DNA of 64,000 nt, from positions 2,728,001 to 2,792,000 of the forward strand of contig NZ_CP107945.1 in assembly GCF_036057275.1 (NCBI RefSeq), given 5' to 3'. The notes beneath the pieces were generated by a model that was not told where the DNA came from, made no database searches, and saw only the letters and a program-made list of their open reading frames with translations. The stretch's first letter is position 1, and each line of letters starts with the position of its first letter. The DNA comes from Streptomyces sp. NBC_00390 (lineage in GTDB: Bacteria; Actinomycetota; Actinomycetes; Streptomycetales; Streptomycetaceae). The position numbers and the translations under genes are program-made. Positions 46,676-56,053 of this stretch are shown here, piece after piece.

Positions 46676-47521
46676 TCACGGCATGGCCTTGCGTGCGGTC
46701 GCGAACCGTGGCCGCTTGTTGAGGTCGGCGTGGTCGGCCGCGTCCGCCCATCCGGACTCCTCGTTGAAGATCCACGGCACCTGTCCGCCCTGCGTGTCCG
46801 CGTGCTCGATGACGACGAGCCCGCCGGGCCGCAGCAGCCGGTGCGCGGTGCGCTCCAGACCGCGGATGGTGTCGAGTCCGTCCTCACCGGAGAAGAGGGC
46901 CATCTGCGGGTCGTGGTCACGCGCCTCGGGGGCGACATACTCCCACTCGGTGAGCGGAATGTAAGGGGGGTTGGAGATGACAAGGTCGACCTGGCCGTCG
47001 AGCTCGGGCAGCGCGCTGAGCGCATCGCCCTGGTGGACGGTGACCCTGGAGCCCTCGGCGTTCTTGCGGGTCCACAGCAGAGCGTCCTCGCTCAGCTCCA
47101 CGGCGTGCACCCGCGAGCGCGGCACCTCCTGTGCCATGGCCAGCGCGATCGCCCCGGAGCCCGTGCACAGATCGACGATGAGCGGCTCGACGACGTCCAT
47201 GGCCCGTACGGCGTCTATCGCCCAGCCGACGACCGACTCGGTCTCGGGGCGGGGCACGAAGACGCCCGGGCCGACCTGCAGCTCCAGATAGCGGAAGAAG
47301 GCCCGTCCGGTGATGTGCTGGAGCGGCTCGCGCGCCTCGCGGCGGGCGACGGCCTCCCAGTAGCGGGCGTCGAAGTCCGCGTCCTTGACGTTGTGGAGCT
47401 CCCCGCGCTTGACGCCGTGCACATATGCGGCGAGCTCCTCGGCGTCGAAGCGTGGTGAGGGCACGCCGGCGTCGGCCAGCCGCTGGGTGGCCTGGGCCAC
47501 CTCGGCAAGCAGAAGGTTCAC
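46676..47521 (-). CDS. prmC: Peptide chain release factor N5-glutamine methyltransferase
   Basis: A 281-residue SAM-dependent enzyme that methylates the GGQ glutamine of the release factor encoded just upstream. NPPY motif in VISNPPYIPLTEWEYV, SAM loop VDLCTGSGAIALAMA, and the N-terminal helical domain with FDAEELAAYVHGV. GTG start, 38 bases after prfA, in one operon. Confidence 0.96.
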   Translation of the reverse strand: MNLLLAEVAQATQRLADAGVPSPRFDAEELAAYVHGVKRGELHNVKDADFDARYWEAVARREAREPLQHITGRAFFRYLELQVGPGVFVPRPETESVVGWAIDAVRAMDVVEPLIVDLCTGSGAIALAMAQEVPRSRVHAVELSEDALLWTRKNAEGSRVTVHQGDALSALPELDGQVDLVISNPPYIPLTEWEYVAPEARDHDPQMALFSGEDGLDTIRGLERTAHRLLRPGGLVVIEHADTQGGQVPWIFNEESGWADAADHADLNKRPRFATARKAMP

Positions 47522-47559
47522 GCGAGTCCTCCGAGCACTGCAGGGTTGTTCAGGGGGTG

Positions 47560-48639
47560 TTACTGGGCGGCTGCCAGCTTGGCGGCGGAGTCGGCGTCGA
47601 CGCAGGCCTGGATGACCGCGTCCAGTTCGCCGTCGAGCACCTGGTCCAAGTTGTACGCCTTGAATCCGACCCGGTGGTCCGAGATCCGGTTCTCCGGGAA
47701 GTTGTACGTACGGATCTTCTCCGAGCGGTCGACCGTGCGGACCTGGCTGCGGCGGGCGTCCGCGGCCTCCTTCTCGGCCTCCTCCTGCGCCGCGGCGAGC
47801 AGCCTGGAGCGCAGGATACGCATGGCCTGCTCCTTGTTCTGGAGCTGGCTCTTCTCGTTCTGGCAGGAGGCGACGATGCCGGTCGGCAGGTGCGTGATGC
47901 GCACCGCGGAGTCGGTCGTGTTGACGGACTGGCCGCCGGGGCCCGACGAGCGGTACACGTCGACCCGCAGATCGTTGGCGTGGATCTCGACGTCGATCTC
48001 CTCGGCCTCGGGGGTCACGAGGACACCGGCCGCGGAGGTGTGGATACGGCCCTGGGACTCGGTGGCCGGCACGCGCTGGACGCGGTGCACCCCGCCCTCG
48101 TACTTCAGCCGGGCCCAGACCCCCTGGCCGGGCTCGGTGGCGCCCTGGCCGCCCTTGGTCTTCACCGCGACCTGGACGTCCTTGTAGCCGCCCAGCTCGG
48201 ACTCGGTGGCGTCGATGATCTCGGTCTTCCAGCCGACGCGCTCGGCGTAGCGCAGATACATGCGCAGCAGGTCGCCGGCGAACAGGGCGGACTCGTCGCC
48301 TCCCGCGCCGGCCTTCACCTCGAGGATGACGTCCTTGTCGTCGCTGGGGTCGCGCGGCACCAGCAGCAGGCGCAGTTTCTCGGTGAGCTCCTCGCGCTGC
48401 TTCTCCAGCTCCTTGACCTCGGCTGCGAACTCCGGGTCGTCCTGGGCCAGTTCACGTGCCGTCACGATGTCGTCACCGGACTGCTTCCAGGAGCGGTACG
48501 TGCCGACGATCGGCGTCAGCTCGGCGTAGCGCTTGCCCAGCTTGCGTGCGTTCGCCTGGTCCGCGTGGACCGAAGGGTCGGCGAGCTTCTTCTCGAGATC
48601 GGCGTGCTCGCCGATCAGTTCCTCGACCGCCTCGAACAT
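47560..48639 (-). CDS. prfA: Peptide chain release factor 1
   Basis: The 359-residue RF1 that terminates at UAA and UAG. The GGQ loop is [17 protein letters not shown], and the codon-reading PxT element is [18 protein letters not shown] 48639 ([11 protein letters not shown]) with AGGAG about six bases upstream; the open frame eight codons upstream is not used. Directly follows rpmE after a strong hairpin. Confidence 0.98.
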   Translation of the reverse strand: MFEAVEELIGEHADLEKKLADPSVHADQANARKLGKRYAELTPIVGTYRSWKQSGDDIVTARELAQDDPEFAAEVKELEKQREELTEKLRLLLVPRDPSDDKDVILEVKAGAGGDESALFAGDLLRMYLRYAERVGWKTEIIDATESELGGYKDVQVAVKTKGGQGATEPGQGVWARLKYEGGVHRVQRVPATESQGRIHTSAAGVLVTPEAEEIDVEIHANDLRVDVYRSSGPGGQSVNTTDSAVRITHLPTGIVASCQNEKSQLQNKEQAMRILRSRLLAAAQEEAEKEAADARRSQVRTVDRSEKIRTYNFPENRISDHRVGFKAYNLDQVLDGELDAVIQACVDADSAAKLAAAQ

Positions 48640-48690
48640 CGGGGGCTCCTGGTTTTTGTACACGAAAGGGGGCTGCTCAGAACGGACAAA

Positions 48691-48738
48691 GCGCCGGCCC
48701 CGGCCACCCCCGGAACAGGGGTGGCCGAGGACCGGCGC
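48691..48738 (-). terminator. Two-part terminator after rpmE
   Basis: GCGCCGG (48691-48697) pairs with CCGGCGC (48732-48738) and CGGCCACCCC (48701-48710) with GGGGTGGCCG (48718-48727), loop CGGAACA. On the minus strand TTTGTCC follows. It separates rpmE from prfA. Confidence 0.75.
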
Positions 48739-48747
48739 AATGGCTCG

Positions 48748-48972
48748 CTACTTCTTGGCGGAGCCGGCAGCCTTGCCGAAGCGGGCCTCGAAGCGGGCCA
48801 CACGGCCACCGGTGTCGAGGATCTTCTGCTTGCCCGTGTAGAACGGGTGGCACTCGGAGCAGACCTCGGCGCGGACGGAACCGGCCTCGATGGTGCTACG
48901 GGTGGTGAACGACGCGCCGCAGGTGCAGCTGACCTGGGTCTCGACGTACTTCGGGTGGATGTCGCGCTTCAA
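48748..48972 (-). CDS. rpmE: Ribosomal protein L31, zinc-binding form
   Basis: A 74-residue large-subunit protein. The zinc ligands Cys16, Cys18 (SCTCG) and Cys38, Cys41 ([12 protein letters not shown]) show the C+ type; streptomycetes also carry a zinc-free paralogue under Zur control. The C-terminal [12 protein letters not shown] is typical. Lies between the LCP gene and prfA. Confidence 0.97.
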   Translation of the reverse strand: MKRDIHPKYVETQVSCTCGASFTTRSTIEAGSVRAEVCSECHPFYTGKQKILDTGGRVARFEARFGKAAGSAKK

Positions 48973-49120
48973 GGGTGTCTCCTAGTTTCGGGAGGGCGCC
49001 GGGTCGCACGCGCGGATTGCGGGTGCGTGAACCGGGGCCGACGTACCAGTCTGCCAGGACCGGCCGTATCTCCCAAAACGGGGGTGGGCGCCGAAGTATT
49101 CCTGGGCCGCGTCCCGGGTG

Positions 49121-50257
49121 CTACGGGCGCTTCACGGCCTTCGTCGGCTGCTCGCCGCGTACGACGTCGGCGGCCTCGCCCTTGTCCCCCGCCGACTTCT
49201 CGAGCGCGGCCGCGGGGATGGGACGGTCCTGCTTGAGCGCGCTCCACACCTTGCGTGCGTCCCCCTTCAGGGGAACGACACGGTTGGGGTCCAGGGGGTC
49301 GTAGCGGACCGGCATCGTGACCATGTGCACGTCGTCGGCGCCGAGGCGGCCGAGCCCCTCGGCGAAGCCCATGAGCTCGCCCACCGAGTCGAGCTCCGAG
49401 TCCGGGGTGATCGCCTTGGTGGCGGCGTCGGCGAGGTCGACCATCTTCTTCGGGTCGGAGAAGACGCCGACGTCCTTGACCTGCTCGATGAACGCCTTCA
49501 TGAACGCCTGCTGCAGCTGGATACGGCCCAGATCACTGCCGTCGCCGACGCTCTTGCGGGTGCGGACGAGTCCGAGCGACTGCTCGCCGTCGAGCCGGTG
49601 CGTGCCGGGCTCGAGGGTCAGGTGGCTCTTGCTGTCCTCGATGGACTGCGTGGTGGTGATCTCGACACCGCCGAGCTCGTCGATGAGCTTCTTGAAGCCG
49701 GTGAAGTCGACCTCGATGTAGTGGTCCATGCGGATGCCGGACATCTTCTCGACGGTTTTCACGGCGCAGGCCGGCCCGCCGACCTCGTATGCGGTGTTGA
49801 ACATGACGCGCCGGCCGCCCGCGACCGCCTTGCCGTTGTCGTCGGTGCACCCGGGCCGCTCGATGAGCGTGTCGCGCGGTATCGAGACCACGCTCGCCTT
49901 CTTGTGCCCCTGGTAGACGTGCACGACCATCGCGGTGTCGGAGCGGGCGACGCCGTCGTCGGTGCCGTACCCGGAGTTCGCGCCGGAGCGGGAGTCGGAG
50001 CCGAGGACGAGGATGTCCATCGAACCGTTGTCGATGTTCTTGGGGCGGTCGGTTCCCAGGCGCTGGTTGATGTCGACGCCCTGGAGATTGCCGTTGAGCT
50101 TGACGTAGACGTAGCCGAGGCCGGAGCCGCCGACCAGCAGCAGGCCCGCAGCCGACCAGGCGGCGACGGTCGCCGCCCGTCGGGCCGGCGTGGGCTGCTT
50201 ACGGCGTGTGCCGCGACCGCCACGTATTCGGCCGCCGCCGCTTCTCTGCTCGGTCAT
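49121..50257 (-). CDS. LytR-CpsA-Psr (LCP) family envelope protein
   Basis: A 378-residue LCP protein that attaches secondary polymers such as teichoic-type or arabinogalactan-type glycans to peptidoglycan. A basic cytoplasmic start (GRIRGGRGTRRKQPTPARR) and one membrane segment near residues 30-50 precede the external catalytic domain. Landmarks: MDILVLGSDSRSG, ARSDTAMVVHVY, VSIPRDTLIERPGC and LGLVRTRKSVGDGSDLGR with the conserved Asp and Arg residues. ATG start. Its link to the WecA-like enzyme at 42431 is functional, not operonic. Confidence 0.93.
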   Translation of the reverse strand: MTEQRSGGGRIRGGRGTRRKQPTPARRAATVAAWSAAGLLLVGGSGLGYVYVKLNGNLQGVDINQRLGTDRPKNIDNGSMDILVLGSDSRSGANSGYGTDDGVARSDTAMVVHVYQGHKKASVVSIPRDTLIERPGCTDDNGKAVAGGRRVMFNTAYEVGGPACAVKTVEKMSGIRMDHYIEVDFTGFKKLIDELGGVEITTTQSIEDSKSHLTLEPGTHRLDGEQSLGLVRTRKSVGDGSDLGRIQLQQAFMKAFIEQVKDVGVFSDPKKMVDLADAATKAITPDSELDSVGELMGFAEGLGRLGADDVHMVTMPVRYDPLDPNRVVPLKGDARKVWSALKQDRPIPAAALEKSAGDKGEAADVVRGEQPTKAVKRP

Positions 50258-50365
50258 GGTCCCCTCTGTTCTCGATGCTCCCGCTGTCCCCCGCTGGTGG
50301 CACTCCGGGCGCGGGAGCCGTCATGTGTTCAGACGCTGGACGAGCAAGCAGCGTTGCACGACGCG

Positions 50366-50396
50366 CAGGGCCCACCGCCGATGGCGGTGGGCCCTG
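50366..50396 (-). terminator. Strong terminator after the protease gene
   Basis: CAGGGCCCACCGCC (50366-50379) and GGCGGTGGGCCCTG (50383-50396) form a perfect 14-bp stem with a 3-base loop, 46 bases past the minus-strand stop at 50443. Confidence 0.8.
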
Positions 50397-50442
50397 GTGG
50401 CACGTCGGCCGAGTGCGGGCGAACCCGCTCTCACCTGCGGCG

Positions 50443-52188
50443 TCAGCCGAAGATGTTGTACTGCTGGTAGCCGCCGCCGATCGAGACGCGTGTGGCGAAG
50501 ATCTCGCCGGAGGCCTTCCCGGTGCCCGGGTAGAGGTACAGCGTGCCGCCCGGGGTACGGGCCACGAAGTCGGCCTTTCCGTCGTTGGTCACGTCGCCGG
50601 GGGCCGCGAAGGCGTTGTAGCCCGCCCAGTCACGGACCTTGAGCTTCGCCTCGTAGGGGGCGGAGCCGTTGCCGGTGCCCTTGAGCAGGTAGACCGAGCC
50701 GTCGGCGCCGCGCGCGATCAGGTCCGTGCGGCCGTCACCGGTGAAGTCGCCCTTGCCGCGCAGGGAGTTGAAGCTGCCGTACCCGCTGACGCCGCCGACG
50801 CGGGCGCCGAAGGTGCCGTTGCCCTTGCCGGGGTATACCCAGAGCTTGCCGGCCGAGTCCACGGAGATCATGTCGGGCAGCCGGTCGCCGGTGACATCGC
50901 CGGGCACGGCGATGAACTTACGGGTGCCCCAGCCGTCGGCGATCTTCGTGTCGGTGTAGGTGGAACTGGACGCCGAGCGGTGCCGCCAGAAGACGTCACC
51001 GTCGGACTTCCGCCGGATGACGTAGTCCTGGTACCCGTCACGGTTCAGGTCGGCCTGGAGCACCACGTTGTACGCGCTCCAGGAGCCGGTCAGCGACGTA
51101 CGGGCCTCGAAGCCCTTGCCGGTGGACTTCTTGTAGTAGCCCTTGCCGTCGGTCGAGCGGACGAACAGGTCGGCCTGGCCGTCACGGGTCACGTCGGTGT
51201 CGTCGACGCGGGGGCGGACAGCCGGCGAGTACGCCGAGACCTTGGTGAACACCTCGAAGGTGCCCTCGACGTTGCACGCCTGGGTCTGAGTGCCTATGCC
51301 CCAGGAGACCACGCCGACGACCTTGTTGTTGACGATCAGCGGGCCGCCGGAGTCGCCGGGGCAGGTGGTCGTGCCGGTGGCGTCGTCGCCGGTGCCGAGC
51401 GGACCGGTGCAGATCATCTTCCCGGGCTGGAAGAGGCCCGGCTCGTTCGGCAGGCTCTCGTTGAAGTTCTCGGTGCAGTCGATGTCCGACTGGATGGGGA
51501 GCGTCGCCTTGAGCAGCGTCGAGGACAGGTTGGCGTTCTCGTCGGAGCCGGTGAGCCCCCAGCCGTACACCGTGCCCTTGGTGCCCTGGGCGTAGAGCGC
51601 GGTGTCGGTGGGCTTGGCCATCTCCAGGGTGGGGTGGCCCACCGGCTTGGAGAGGGTGAGCAGCGCGATGTCGTTGGCGTTGCCGTCGCTGCCGTAGCCG
51701 GCGCGCACCCAGCTGCGCTGGACGTCGACGAACTGGCCCTCGGCGTTGTCGGGCCCGCCGAGGAGCTTGCTGGTGCCTGCCAGGACCGCACCCCGCTTGC
51801 CCCAGTCCTGCCGTACGCCGTTCTCGTCGTACAGGCAGTGGGCGGCGGTCAGCACCTTGTTGGGCGCGACCAGCGTGCCGCCGCAGGTGAAGTAGTAGTT
51901 GCCGTCGCCGTACACGTCGAAGAGCAGCTGCACCATCCAGCCGCCGGAGGTGCTGGTGCCGCCGATGATGCGCGTCTGCGCCTGCGGCTCGGTGTCGGCC
52001 GTGTCCGGCTCGACGACCTTGACGCCCTCAGGCGCCTTCATGGACGGGGTCGTGTTGCCGTCGGCCTCACCGGCGTACGACGTCGCCGCCAGCGTTCCGC
52101 CGGTCAGCAGCGCCAGGGCGGCGGCCGCTGCGGGGATGATCCGGCTGAGACGGCGTCTGTGACGGCCTCCGGAACGGGAAATGCGCAC
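50443..52188 (-). CDS. Secreted trypsin-like serine protease with FG-GAP repeats
   Basis: A 581-residue secreted protease. Signal peptide with RHRRRLSR then AAAAALALLTGGTLAA; a propeptide to the RIIGG junction (residues 73-77), then an S1 domain with catalytic H117 (TAAHC), D173 (ANDIALL) and S280 (CPGDSGGPL). From about residue 335 five to six FG-GAP/VCBS-type repeats (DxNxDGxxD forms such as DLNRDGYQDYVIR, DFTGDGRTDLIA, DVTNDGKADFVA) form a beta-propeller that may bind the wall or substrate. GTG start with GGGGG upstream. Terminator follows. Confidence 0.9.
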   Translation of the reverse strand: MRISRSGGRHRRRLSRIIPAAAAALALLTGGTLAATSYAGEADGNTTPSMKAPEGVKVVEPDTADTEPQAQTRIIGGTSTSGGWMVQLLFDVYGDGNYYFTCGGTLVAPNKVLTAAHCLYDENGVRQDWGKRGAVLAGTSKLLGGPDNAEGQFVDVQRSWVRAGYGSDGNANDIALLTLSKPVGHPTLEMAKPTDTALYAQGTKGTVYGWGLTGSDENANLSSTLLKATLPIQSDIDCTENFNESLPNEPGLFQPGKMICTGPLGTGDDATGTTTCPGDSGGPLIVNNKVVGVVSWGIGTQTQACNVEGTFEVFTKVSAYSPAVRPRVDDTDVTRDGQADLFVRSTDGKGYYKKSTGKGFEARTSLTGSWSAYNVVLQADLNRDGYQDYVIRRKSDGDVFWRHRSASSSTYTDTKIADGWGTRKFIAVPGDVTGDRLPDMISVDSAGKLWVYPGKGNGTFGARVGGVSGYGSFNSLRGKGDFTGDGRTDLIARGADGSVYLLKGTGNGSAPYEAKLKVRDWAGYNAFAAPGDVTNDGKADFVARTPGGTLYLYPGTGKASGEIFATRVSIGGGYQQYNIFG

Positions 52189-52274
52189 TCAGGTCCCCCC
52201 AGGGAAGGTTTCTGTGCATCAGAAAATACGATCGAAGAGAGCGCGATCGTATCGGGGGACACCGACACGACATG

Positions 52275-52316
52275 GGGCCGCCCCCGTATCCGGCGTACCG
52301 GATACGGGGGCGGCCC
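52275..52316 (-). terminator. Very strong hairpin after rho
   Basis: GGGCCGCCCCCGTATCCGG (52275-52293) and CCGGATACGGGGGCGGCCC (52298-52316) form a perfect 19-bp stem with a 4-base loop, 29 bases past the rho stop. Confidence 0.85.
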
Positions 52317-52344
52317 TTCGAACGACGTACGACCGGCGGTCGGG

Positions 52345-54387
52345 TCAGTCGTTGTTGCCCGAGGACGGGGTCGTCTTCTGGATCTGCAGCAGGAACTCGC
52401 CGTTCGACTTGGTCTGCTTCATCTTGTCGAGCAGCAGCTCGATCGCCTGCTGCTGGTCGAGCGCGTGCAGCACCCGGCGCAGCTTCCAGACGACGGCGAG
52501 CTCGTCGCTGCCGAGCAGGATCTCTTCCTTACGGGTACCGGACGCGTCCACGTCCACCGCCGGGAAGATGCGCTTGTCGGCGAGCTTGCGGTCGAGCTTG
52601 AGCTCCATGTTGCCGGTGCCCTTGAACTCCTCGAAGATCACCTCGTCCATACGTGAACCTGTGTCCACCAAAGCCGTCGCGAGGATGGTCAAAGATCCGC
52701 CGTCCTCGATGTTGCGCGCGGCACCGAAGAAGCGCTTCGGCGGGTACAGCGCGGTCGAGTCGACACCACCGGACAGGATGCGGCCGGAGGCCGGCGCCGC
52801 GAGGTTGTACGCACGGCCCAGGCGGGTGATCGAGTCCAGCAGGACGACCACGTCGTGACCCAGCTCGACGAGACGCTTGGCGCGCTCGATGGCCAGCTCG
52901 GCGACGGTGGTGTGGTCCTCGGCCGGGCGGTCGAAGGTCGAGGAGATGACCTCGCCCTTGACCGACCGCTGCATGTCGGTGACCTCTTCCGGACGCTCGT
53001 CGACCAGGACGACCATCAGGTGGCACTCGGGGTTGTTGTGGGTGATCGCGTTGGCGACCGCCTGCATGATCATGGTCTTGCCGGTCTTCGGCGGGGCCAC
53101 GATCAGGCCGCGCTGGCCCTTACCGATCGGCGACACGAGATCGATGATGCGGGTGGTCAGCACACCCGGGTCGGTCTCCAGGCGGAGCCGGTCCTGCGGG
53201 TAGAGCGGGGTCAGCTTGTTGAACTCCGGGCGCCCGCGGCCGGATTCGGCAGCCATCCCGTTCGCCGAGTCGAGGCGGACCAGCGCGTTGAACTTCTCGC
53301 GGCGCTCGCCTTCCTTGGGCTGGCGGACCGCACCGGTGACGTGGTCACCCTTGCGCAGACCGTTCTTGCGCACCTGGGCGAGGGACACGTACACGTCGTT
53401 CGGGCCGGGCAGGTAGCCGGAGGTCCGGATGAACGCGTAGTTGTCCAGGATGTCCAGGATGCCCGCGACGGGGATCAGGACGTCGTCCTCGGAGACCTGC
53501 GGCTCGCTCGCGAAGTCCTCACGGCCACGACGGCCCCGGCGGTCGCGGTAGCGGCCGCGGCGTCCGCGCCGGCCACCGGCCTCGTCGTCGAAGTCGTCCT
53601 GCGGTCCGGCGCCCTGCGGGCCCTGCTGGCCGCCCTGGCGCTGCTGGCGCTGGCCGCCCTGCTGGTCGTCGCCCTTGCCGCGGCGGTCGCGGTCACGGTC
53701 GCGCTGACGCTCACGGCGGTCGCCGCGCTCGCCTCCACGCTCCGCTCCGCGGTCACTGCGCTCGCCGCGCTGACCGCGCTCCTGACGGCCCTGGCGGCCG
53801 TCGGCGCCGTCCTGGGCCGACACTGCGACGGCGGCCTCGGCCTTGGCCTCGGGCTGCGCCTCCGTCCGGACCTCGACGGCGGTGTCGCCGCGGGTCTCGG
53901 TACGGGTCTCGGGGCTGCCCGCCTGTGCGGTGGCACGGCGACGGCGCCGCTCCGCGGCCGGCTGGTCGTCGCCTGCCGACGGACCGGGAATGTCGATCTG
54001 CTGCTGGGCGACGGCCTTGTCGGCCTTCGCGGCCGTCTCGGCCGCTGCCGACTCGTCACCCGTCCGGGTCTTGGAGGTGGTACGCCGCTTCGGCTTGGTC
54101 GCGGCCTCGCCGGTGCCTGCCTCGGCGCTCTTCGCCGGGGTGGAGGCTCCGGCTCCGGCCTGCGCCTCCTTGATGACCTCGATCAGCTGGCTCTTGCGCA
54201 TCCGCGCTGTGCCCCTGATGCCGAGGCCGGACGCGACCTGCTGCAGCTCGGCCAGGACCATGCCCTCGAGGCCGGTGCCGGAGCGGCGGCGCCGTGAGGT
54301 GGTGCCCGAGGCAGCACCTGCGGCGGGCGCGGTGGTGTCGACACTGCTGTCGGCAGTCACGCCCATCAGATCGGTGGTGTCGCTCAC
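52345..54387 (-). CDS. rho: Transcription termination factor Rho
   Basis: A 680-residue Rho, about 260 residues longer than E. coli Rho because of an inserted low-complexity region (about 80-310) rich in Glu, Arg, Gln and Gly ([24 protein letters not shown] runs), common in high-GC actinobacteria and thought to bind RNA. N-terminal SAP-like segment [30 protein letters not shown]-binding domain with [19 protein letters not shown], Walker A APPKTGKT near residue 430, and [12 protein letters not shown] are intact. GTG 54387 has AAGGAC about six bases upstream. A 414-base gap with structured leader precedes it. Confidence 0.96.
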   Translation of the reverse strand: MSDTTDLMGVTADSSVDTTAPAAGAASGTTSRRRRSGTGLEGMVLAELQQVASGLGIRGTARMRKSQLIEVIKEAQAGAGASTPAKSAEAGTGEAATKPKRRTTSKTRTGDESAAAETAAKADKAVAQQQIDIPGPSAGDDQPAAERRRRRATAQAGSPETRTETRGDTAVEVRTEAQPEAKAEAAVAVSAQDGADGRQGRQERGQRGERSDRGAERGGERGDRRERQRDRDRDRRGKGDDQQGGQRQQRQGGQQGPQGAGPQDDFDDEAGGRRGRRGRYRDRRGRRGREDFASEPQVSEDDVLIPVAGILDILDNYAFIRTSGYLPGPNDVYVSLAQVRKNGLRKGDHVTGAVRQPKEGERREKFNALVRLDSANGMAAESGRGRPEFNKLTPLYPQDRLRLETDPGVLTTRIIDLVSPIGKGQRGLIVAPPKTGKTMIMQAVANAITHNNPECHLMVVLVDERPEEVTDMQRSVKGEVISSTFDRPAEDHTTVAELAIERAKRLVELGHDVVVLLDSITRLGRAYNLAAPASGRILSGGVDSTALYPPKRFFGAARNIEDGGSLTILATALVDTGSRMDEVIFEEFKGTGNMELKLDRKLADKRIFPAVDVDASGTRKEEILLGSDELAVVWKLRRVLHALDQQQAIELLLDKMKQTKSNGEFLLQIQKTTPSSGNND

Positions 54388-54801
54388 GAAGGGTCCTTCC
54401 CTGGAGCGGACGTCGGCCTTCTGGCTCGGCGACCGGTTGTGCTGTCCGACCGCGGTCCTGCTGTGCGGACCGTGCCGGAGCGGTGGTCCCGCCGACAATC
54501 AACGGCGGAGAGATATACATGCATACGTGCAAGGCCCGGCCCGAGATCCCCCTGCTCGGCCCACTCCTGGGAAAAGCGAGGGGTGTCGTGCCGGTTCCGG
54601 AGCGTGCTCGAAACTGCTCAGGCAGGCTGCTCAGGCAGTTTGGGAGGCTCCCGGAAGGATGGTGGCCCCGACGGGGACCGCGATGCACCGCGCCTCAACG
54701 ACGTCGGTTGCAGACTTGAGGTTAACACTACCGGCTCCAACAAACATTCCCCCTCTCCCTCACCGGCAATCTTGTGTCACTGCGTGTACCGCCGCGGGCG
54801 T
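54388..54801 (-). other. Long rho leader and thrB-rho spacer
   Basis: 414 bases with no supported gene. Read on the minus strand it contains, after the thrB stop, a TAGTGT -10-like box near 54725 and then the rho leader. The leader has two 12-base palindromes (54614-54625 and 54627-54638) and an AT-rich patch around TGCATGTATAT (about 54515-54530). A leader near 300 bases before rho suits Rho-dependent autoregulation. Confidence 0.5.
54614..54638. repeat. Two adjacent copies of CTGCTCAGGCAG in the rho leader
   Basis: CTGCTCAGGCAG (54614-54625) is repeated at 54627-54638 after one base. Each copy can fold on itself (CTGC/GCAG), and the flanking AAACTG/CAGTTT can join the whole. A tandem structured element in the untranslated leader. 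Confidence 0.55.
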
Positions 54802-55719
54802 CTACGGTGCCAGCGGCAGAACGCTGGCGCCCGCCGCGTCGAAAGTGAGCCGATTGGCCGCCCACTCCTCGCCCGCCAGACGGGCGACCTTGTCGGCCAC
54901 ACCGTCCTCGGCCAGTGCGAGAACCGTGGGGCCCGCACCGGAGATGACTGCAGGGACGCCGTCGGCGCGCAGACGGTTCACAAGGTCGATGCTCTGCGGC
55001 ATCGCCGGAGCCCGGTACTCCTGGTGGAGCCGGTCCTCGGTGGCCGGCAGCAGCAGCTCGGGACGCCTGGTCAGCGCCTCGACGAGCAGCGCGGCCCGGC
55101 CGGCGTTTGCTGCCGCGTCCACGTGCGGGACGGTGCGCGGCAGCAGCCCGCGGGCGGTCTCGGTCAGTACCGGCTTGCCGGGGACGAAAACCACCGGAAC
55201 GACGGAATCTGCGGGATCCATCCTGATGGCACGCGCCGCGCCCGCGTCCGTCCAGGCGAGCGTGAAGCCGCCGAGCAGGCAGGCGGCCACGTTGTCGGGG
55301 TGCCCCTCGATCTCGGTGGCGAGCTCCAGCAGCGCCGCGTCGTCGAGCTTGGCATCGCCCCCTATCGTCACCGCGCGGGCGGCGACGATACCGGCGCAGA
55401 TGGCCGCGGACGACGAGCCGAGTCCCCGCCCGTGCGGGATGCGGTTGGCACACACGACCTCGAGGCCGCGCGGCTGCCCGCCGAGCAGGTCGAAGGCCGT
55501 GCGCAGGGAGCGTACGAGGAGGTGACTCTCGTCGCGGGGCAGCGTCGACGCGCCCTCACCCGCGATGTCGATGTGCAGACCGGAGTCCGCGACCCGGACG
55601 ACGACGTCGTCGTACAGGCCGAGCGACAGTCCGAAGGCATCGAAGCCCGGACCGAGATTGGCGCTGGTGGCGGGGACGCGCACCCGGACGGCGGCGGCGC
55701 GGAACGCTGGACCGGCCAT
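54802..55719 (-). CDS. thrB: Homoserine kinase
   Basis: A 305-residue GHMP-family kinase making O-phosphohomoserine for threonine. VPATSANLGPGFDAFGL is the N-terminal GHMP motif, NRIPHGRGLGSSSAAICAG the ATP-binding Gly/Ser loop and ISGAGPTVLALA the third motif. ATG 55719; AAGGAG lies 12 bases upstream, a long spacing. Unlike hom-thrC it is cut off by 334 bases and a terminator from thrC, so it likely has its own promoter. Confidence 0.95.
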   Translation of the reverse strand: MAGPAFRAAAVRVRVPATSANLGPGFDAFGLSLGLYDDVVVRVADSGLHIDIAGEGASTLPRDESHLLVRSLRTAFDLLGGQPRGLEVVCANRIPHGRGLGSSSAAICAGIVAARAVTIGGDAKLDDAALLELATEIEGHPDNVAACLLGGFTLAWTDAGAARAIRMDPADSVVPVVFVPGKPVLTETARGLLPRTVPHVDAAANAGRAALLVEALTRRPELLLPATEDRLHQEYRAPAMPQSIDLVNRLRADGVPAVISGAGPTVLALAEDGVADKVARLAGEEWAANRLTFDAAGASVLPLAP

Positions 55720-56053
55720 CGCTCGAGGACACTCCTTGGTTCTGGATTCGTATCGGACCGCAGATGCGGAACTACGGGATCTGCGAGTTTTGTTCGAGAG
55801 GTACGAACACCCACGGGCCTCACGGGCAACAGCACCGCGGCATATGCGGCGGGGGGTTCGGTACAGCCTATCGAAGGAAGGTTCACCTGCGACATAGGGC
55901 GCACAGGAGGCGCACGATGCGTGTCGCGCGGCCTCCTGTGCCTCTATGCAGGCCCTTGCCCCGCTTGCCATACTTTCCGGTAGGCAGTCGGCGGCTTCCA
56001 GCGGCAATCGGCCGTGCCGGGCGGGCTGTTGTGGCCGCCCGGCACGACGGCGC
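55720..56053 (-). other. Structured thrC-thrB spacer
   Basis: 334 bases without a supported gene. On the minus strand it holds the thrC terminator (56013-56046), a large hairpin (GCACAGGAGGC at 55901-55911 with GCCTCCTGTGC at 55931-55941), a TAGGCT -10-like box near 55868, and a small stem GCAGAT/ATCTGC (55760-55765, 55779-55784) near thrB. No Thr- or Ile-rich leader peptide was found. Confidence 0.5.
56013..56046 (-). terminator. Terminator after thrC
   Basis: CGTGCCGGGCGG (56013-56024) and CCGCCCGGCACG (56035-56046) form a perfect 12-bp stem with a 10-base loop, 8 bases past the thrC stop. Confidence 0.75.

Noticed and set aside
54388..54801. Threonine or other riboswitch between thrB and rho
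   Set aside because: No conserved riboswitch core was recognised; the stems seen are short and the region is a rho leader by position.
55901..55941. Leader peptide attenuator for thrB
   Set aside because: No short frame rich in Thr or Ile codons was found before the hairpin.
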